From NCBI GenBank assembly GCA_002197545.1, contig NFUO01000110.1:1-52449 (forward strand): a stretch of DNA of 52,449 nt, given 5' to 3'. The stretch comes from Acidobacteria subdivision 2 bacterium RH1 MAG20. GTDB lineage: Bacteria; Acidobacteriota; Terriglobia; Terriglobales; Acidobacteriaceae. Positions 49,473 through 52,449 of this stretch are shown here, piece by piece. Both the position numbers and the translations under genes were made by a program. The stretch's first letter is position 1. Each line of letters begins with the position of its first letter. The notes under the pieces were generated by a model. The model was not told the DNA's origin. It ran no database searches and saw nothing but the letters and a program-made list of their open reading frames with translations.

Positions 49473-50468
49473 ATGGATAGCCCAAAGACATTACTCGAAG
49501 CAGTTCAATACTTTAGCAATGATGAGAACTGCCGTAGGTACATGATATCGGTTCGCTGGCGAGATGGAATAGTCCGCTGCCCTCGCTGCCAGTCCGAGAA
49601 GGTCACCTGGCTTGAAAAAGCGAAGGTCTACCGCTGCTATGGCAAACACTCCAAACTCAAGTTCTCGCTGAAAGTGGGCACGGTTTTCGAGGATTCGCCT
49701 ATCGGTCTTGACAAGTGGCTACCGGCTGCGTGGTTGCTCTCCAGTTGCAAGAATGGGATCAGTTCCTATGAGTTGGCGAGGGCGCTTGGAGTGACGCAAA
49801 AATCAGCATGGTTCATGCTCCACCGCATCCGATCCGCGATGAAGGATACGAACTGGGGAAGTAAGTTGGGTGGGCCAGATAGTGGTCCTGTCGAGGTCGA
49901 TGAGGCTTTTGTGGGCGGCAAGGTCGCCAATATGCATAAGAATCGCCTCAAGGCTCTACGTGCACAGGTTCCGGCAGACGCGGCAGAAGGTTACGAAGCT
50001 CCCCGCTACGACAACAAAACAATCGTGGTTGGTATGTTCGACCGGGAATCCCGGCAAGTACGGGCGAAGGTCATTCCAAATACCAAACGAGAAACGTTAC
50101 AGCGCGAGATTCTAGCCAACGTGAAGTACGGTTCGAAGGTCTACACCGATCAGGCTGTTGGCTATGATCTATTGCGTCGTCGCTATATTCACGACACAGT
50201 GAACCATGCTGAAACCTACGTCAATGGTCAGGTTCATACGAACTCGCTCGAAAACTTCTGGTCGCTAATGAAGCGGAACCTGAGCGGCACATACATCGCT
50301 GTCGAACCGTATCACTTAGACCGCTACTTGGACGAACAACTGTTCCGGTTCAACAACCGCATCAACACGAACGATGAACAACGGTTTCGCAAGGTTGTGC
50401 AGCAACTCGTCGGAAGGCGTCTCACGTGGGAGACTCTGACTGGCAAGGAGGATGCCAGGCCGTTCTAA
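49473..50468 (+). CDS. IS1595-family (ISXO2-like) transposase (331 aa)
   Basis: N-terminal zinc ribbon: Cys36-x2-Cys39 (CPRC) with Cys55 and His59 in CYGKH. A helical region with KWLPAAWLLSSCKNGISS and the helix-turn-helix ELARALGVTQKSAWFMLHRIR follows. The ISXO2-like catalytic domain has Asp143 in VEVDEAFVGGK, Asp226 in VYTDQAVGYD and the N/E motif HTNSLENFWSLMKR (Asn257, Glu260). Complete and uninterrupted. It starts 49 bp inside the left end. Confidence 0.95.
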   Translation: MDSPKTLLEAVQYFSNDENCRRYMISVRWRDGIVRCPRCQSEKVTWLEKAKVYRCYGKHSKLKFSLKVGTVFEDSPIGLDKWLPAAWLLSSCKNGISSYELARALGVTQKSAWFMLHRIRSAMKDTNWGSKLGGPDSGPVEVDEAFVGGKVANMHKNRLKALRAQVPADAAEGYEAPRYDNKTIVVGMFDRESRQVRAKVIPNTKRETLQREILANVKYGSKVYTDQAVGYDLLRRRYIHDTVNHAETYVNGQVHTNSLENFWSLMKRNLSGTYIAVEPYHLDRYLDEQLFRFNNRINTNDEQRFRKVVQQLVGRRLTWETLTGKEDARPF

Positions 50469-50689
50469 ACGGCAGCATCGCGGGAAGAGGATCGCTTTGC
50501 GGCTTTGCGCTCCGTCTTCTCAGCTTCCATCTGCGCCTTGATCTTGGCGTGTGGCACGGCTACCAACTCCCGCATAAACTCCGTGAACTGGTCGAAGTCA
50601 CCCTCGACCGTGGCTAGGTTCTTTCCAGTACGCGCACGCTTAGCGGCTTCCATCAGGCTTTGCTCCGTCGTTGGCCGCTTTCGCTTCAT
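50465..50689 (-). CDS. Passenger ORF: small basic/acidic helical protein (74 aa)
   Basis: MKRKRPTTEQSLMEAAKRARTGKNL, then FDQFTEFMRELVAVPHAKIKAQMEAEKTERKAAKRSS. The N-terminal part is basic and could bind DNA; the C-terminal helix is highly charged. It is convergent with the transposase and overlaps its stop by 4 bp, so read-through would make antisense RNA to the transposase 3' end. The ATG at 50689 has GGGGAGAGG upstream. Not a family I can name; possibly a regulator of transposition. Confidence 0.6.
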   Translation of the reverse strand: MKRKRPTTEQSLMEAAKRARTGKNLATVEGDFDQFTEFMRELVAVPHAKIKAQMEAEKTERKAAKRSSSRDAAV

Positions 50690-50741
50690 GAGAATATGAT
50701 AGTTCCTCTCCCCTAATTTGTGCGGAAAGCGGCTTTTCCTT

Positions 50742-51020
50742 ATGGCAGATATCACTGTTGATTCAAAGGATTTCTATCGTCTCTTGGAACTTCTGTTCGA
50801 TTTTGATGTAAAGAATTTGGCTCACGCGGGTCTGATGCAAGAGGCATCGAAAGCAAATCCCGATAGTGCTGCTTCTTACATTCTTCGAGAAATGGAACAA
50901 ATGCCTCGATCCAGGAACTTTCTTGAACCTCAGTATCGGGAATTGCTAAGCGCAGCCAAGCAAGGTAATGACGTTCGCGATCTTCTATCCATTCTCTTGA
51001 AAAAGAAGATGAATACTTGA
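50742..51020 (+). CDS. Passenger ORF: hypothetical acidic protein (92 aa)
   Basis: MADITVDSKDFYRLLELLFDFDVKNLAHAGLMQEASK with NPDSAASYILREMEQMPRS; helical, acidic in the first third, ending LLSILLKKKMNT. No domain recognised. It is divergent from the 74-aa ORF (52 bp between starts), so both may share a control region. A terminator lies 65 bp downstream. Confidence 0.5.
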   Translation: MADITVDSKDFYRLLELLFDFDVKNLAHAGLMQEASKANPDSAASYILREMEQMPRSRNFLEPQYRELLSAAKQGNDVRDLLSILLKKKMNT

Positions 51021-51084
51021 ATCTCGATTCTTGCATTTCCACACACTCCTGAGTATGATATGGGTGTGTGCAACAGACCGATGA

Positions 51085-51107
51085 CCCCGCCTGGCAGCGG
51101 GGTTTTT
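51085..51107 (+). terminator. Intrinsic terminator inside the mobile element
   Basis: Stem CCCCGC / GCGGGG with a 6-nt loop and TTTTT. Just upstream, CACACAC (about 51040) and GTGTGTG (about 51064) form another inverted repeat. It ends the 92-aa gene transcript. Confidence 0.82.
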
Positions 51108-51155
51108 CACGTTTGGACTGCAGTGTAGCGCCGCTTTCTGAGAGCGTCTATGACT

Positions 51156-51677
51156 TTAGGGAAGTTTGTTATAGCAACGTGTAGCTAATTCCCATGATCC
51201 AGACGGTGGACCAATCAGTGTTCTGTATTCTGACGCATCCATTTGCATGGAATCATTGGATGTCAGACTCGCAAGTGACATATCCGCATTGAGGCTGTTA
51301 TCGATCGTGAGAGGAACAGTACGGAGCAAAAATCCGTCTGGATCAAGGAATCTCAAGAAAAATCCGCAACCCCTCGCTCTATTTAAGAACGCAGACGCCG
51401 ATGAAAGCTGTGGCTGTTGCACATTGTCCTTATTCGCTTCTAGTTCGGCCATACTAATCTCAATCTTGAAACGCAAATATCCCTGATGCTTCTCTCCTGG
51501 AATCCACGACGTAATTAGAGTCGCCAAGAACGCCCGAGGATCATCGGTAAATAGTCTTCGTGACATGGGATGCCAGTCCATCGGACTAGATAGAGGCACT
51601 GCAAGCGGTTGCGATTTGCGTGTTTGGGGGATGGCCGGGAGCGACATTAAAATCAGAACGATCAAGCCCCTCTTCAT
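51156..51677 (-). CDS. Passenger ORF: predicted secreted protein (173 aa)
   Basis: Starts MKRGLIVLILMSLPAIPQTRK, a short signal peptide. The rest is soluble: SRRLFTDDPRAFLATLITSWIPGEKHQGYLRFKIEISMAELEAN (here about 39-82), a Cys at about 102 and SASEYRTLIG-like DASEYRTLIGPPSGSWELATRCYNKL at the end. No known domain recognised. It is divergent from the XRE gene, with the 20-bp palindrome at 51692 between them, suggesting control by that regulator. Confidence 0.6.
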   Translation of the reverse strand: MKRGLIVLILMSLPAIPQTRKSQPLAVPLSSPMDWHPMSRRLFTDDPRAFLATLITSWIPGEKHQGYLRFKIEISMAELEANKDNVQQPQLSSASAFLNRARGCGFFLRFLDPDGFLLRTVPLTIDNSLNADMSLASLTSNDSMQMDASEYRTLIGPPSGSWELATRCYNKLP

Positions 51678-51691
51678 TCCCTCTGCCTTTC

Positions 51692-51711
51692 ATTTATCGT
51701 ATGCGATAAAT
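51692..51711. promoter_or_regulatory. Palindromic putative operator between the secreted protein and XRE genes
   Basis: ATTTATCG-TATG-CGATAAAT: perfect 8-bp half sites around 4 bp, 15 bp before the secreted-protein start and 32 bp before the XRE start. The symmetry fits binding of a dimeric HTH_3 regulator. Confidence 0.6.
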
Positions 51712-51742
51712 ACAGGGCCAAGATTACTTCGATTCTGGATGG

Positions 51743-51961
51743 ATGGCAAGCAGCATTAGCGTCCGTCTGGGAAAGCGCATCCGAGCAATTCGGAAAGCCA
51801 AGGGATGGCGTCTGATCGATCTTGCTCAGCACTCAGGCGTCAAAGAGGTCCACCTCTCCTATGTTGAACGTGGAATGAGGGACGTCGGGTTCAACGTCCT
51901 GGTGGCCATCGCCAAAGGCTTGGGCGTGAAACTGTCAGATCTGATCCGGGATGTGGAGTAA
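51743..51961 (+). CDS. Passenger ORF: XRE-family HTH regulator (72 aa)
   Basis: Single Cro/CI-type HTH: RLGKRIRAIRKAKGWRLIDLAQHSGVKEVHLSYVERG (about 8-44; recognition helix VKEVHLSYVE), then NVLVAIAKGLGVKLSDLIRDV. It has no extra domain and so resembles small controller proteins of restriction or mobile systems. It ends 18 bp before the right terminal repeat. It probably regulates itself and the divergent secreted protein through the 51692 palindrome. Confidence 0.88.
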   Translation: MASSISVRLGKRIRAIRKAKGWRLIDLAQHSGVKEVHLSYVERGMRDVGFNVLVAIAKGLGVKLSDLIRDVE

Positions 51962-51979
51962 AGTGAGCGCACCACCCTA

Positions 51980-52003
51980 TAGTCAGTCAAGTAATTTATT
52001 ACC
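51980..52003 (-). repeat. Right terminal inverted repeat of the IS1595-family element
   Basis: 24 bp, perfect inverted match to the left end; the plus strand reads TAGTCAGTCAAG and ends TTTATTACC. Confidence 0.92.
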
Positions 52004-52011
52004 CCCCGGGG
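52004..52011 (+). repeat. Right 8-bp target-site duplication (CCCCGGGG)
   Basis: Identical to 49416-49423. Joining the flanks restores GGTACC-CCCCGGGG-TAC, probably a former palindromic intergenic repeat. Confidence 0.85.
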
Positions 52012-52076
52012 TACTTATGACGTAAAGTCTTCATTCCAGATGCTTTAATATTCAAAGTCTTCTTTCTAAAGGAGTT

Positions 52077-52100
52077 AGGCCCAGCGTTGCCGCTGGGCCT
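52077..52100. terminator. Hairpin terminator, right flank
   Basis: Perfect 10-bp stem AGGCCCAGCG / CGCTGGGCCT with loop TTGC, followed by CGGTTTATTT. Before the element inserted it would have been about 85 bp after the ABC permease stop, so it probably ended that operon. Confidence 0.75.
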
Positions 52101-52449
52101 CGGTTTATTTCTCTACTAACTCTAGTGTAGCCGGTTGAATGGAACTAAATGGCAATGTCTATTTGGTTTATTTTGTTTGATTTAGGTGGGTTGAGGGCTT
52201 GACAAATGATTTTGCTGGTGTTTTTGAGAGTAGTGGCAACAAAGGGTAATGGAATCAGTCGCTTCGCCCAGCGGTTTCACTTCTGCCTTCGGCAGAGCGC
52301 TTCGCGATGATTGTTTGAGACGCGAAACTGAAGAGGGTGCGGAAAAATCGGTGGCTGAAAGGCGTACCTCAGCGGCTAAATGTGGTGTCTCAACAGGTTG
52401 TTGTCATCGAGGCCTGCTCGGCTGATGGGTGGAGCTTGGTTGAGGCTAG
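52101..52449. other. Right-end region without a recognised gene
   Basis: No convincing coding frame. It contains TTGACA at 52199-52204 (a -35-like box without a clear -10), the palindromic CTGCC-TTC-GGCAG at about 52283-52295, and CAGCGGCTAAA at about 52370-52380, which matches the inverse of part of the GCGGCTTTAGCCGC hairpin at 10903. Probably upstream or repeat DNA of a gene outside the window. Confidence 0.4.

Larger units (their letters stand above)
49424..52003 (+). mobile_element. Complete IS1595-family element with passenger genes (2580 bp)
   Basis: Perfect 24-bp terminal inverted repeats (49424-49447 and 51980-52003, starting GGTAATAAATTAC on each strand) and an 8-bp target duplication CCCCGGGG define the ends exactly. 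Inside are an intact ISXO2-type transposase and four other ORFs: a 74-aa minus-strand protein overlapping the transposase stop, a 92-aa protein, a secreted 173-aa protein (minus) and an XRE regulator. The right-hand part has lower GC than the host. IS1595 members with passenger genes are known; this cargo combination is not one I recognise. The intact ORFs and perfect ends suggest recent insertion. Confidence 0.93.

Noticed and set aside
50752..51042. 96-codon minus-strand frame opposite the 92-aa passenger ORF
   Set aside because: Either strand could be coding, but the plus frame has a sensible start, a downstream terminator and a better protein-like composition.
52101..52449. tRNA or rRNA start at the right end
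   Set aside because: No cloverleaf or conserved rRNA sequence is recognisable; only short palindromes and a lone TTGACA box.

Overview
The window looks like a chromosomal segment of an Acidobacteriota member, most likely class Terriglobia (the Terriglobus/Granulicella/Edaphobacter group). That is inferred from the high-GC coding style, the Gram-negative envelope genes (OmpA, DUF481 and TonB-type proteins), several small lineage-type hypothetical proteins, and many short palindromic repeats. I see no rRNA, tRNA, CRISPR array or prophage.

Layout. 1-11 kb: the 3' end of an ArnT-like glycosyltransferase, a tandem-GNAT protein, a YfgM-like TPR protein, a lone receiver protein, DUF2905, xseA, glmM, a Tat-exported PIG-L deacetylase, an L,D-transpeptidase and a VanX-type dipeptidase. 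11-16 kb: an operon of unknown gene-acyP-apt, then efp, a FecR-like secreted protein and trpG/pabA on the minus strand, then small unknown genes. 16-22 kb: the classic rimP-nusA-infB operon (minus). 22-31 kb: guaB, an orphan RelB/DinJ antitoxin, polA, a GNAT, queA, a DUF374 acyltransferase and trpE. 31-40 kb: glutamate dehydrogenase, an Ig-like surface protein, pgsA, a TonB-domain protein, class I fumarase, a possible two-gene ADP-ribosyltransferase-like module, and an aspartase. 40-49 kb: a beta-barrel protein, a cytochrome c, a DUF481 protein, an orphan GvpL/F protein, an OmpA-family protein, an SDR, a quinone reductase-like MDR and an ABC-2 exporter pair. 49.4-52.0 kb: a complete IS1595-family element of 2580 bp with perfect 24-bp inverted ends, an 8-bp target duplication (CCCCGGGG) and four passenger ORFs, including an XRE regulator.

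How the genes work together. Peptidoglycan and envelope functions cluster at the left (glmM makes the UDP-GlcNAc precursor; the L,D-transpeptidase and VanX-like enzyme act on peptide stems). rimP-nusA-infB, efp and queA serve ribosome assembly, transcription and translation. Glutamate dehydrogenase, aspartase and fumarase link amino-acid nitrogen to the TCA cycle, with aspartase and class I fumarase catalysing consecutive steps (aspartate to fumarate to malate).

The most striking observation is a family of short palindromic elements with a conserved flank (GGGTGCCCCA), a conserved loop, and stems that vary by compensatory changes. Copies lie inside three conserved genes (xseA, glmM, polA) as in-frame insertions, always read in the same frame (Gly-Ala-Pro). 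Another supplies the last residues and the stop codon of the DUF374 gene, and two more form an inverted pair in the 15 kb intergenic region. They behave like protein-coding palindromic elements, comparable in principle to the Rickettsia RPEs.
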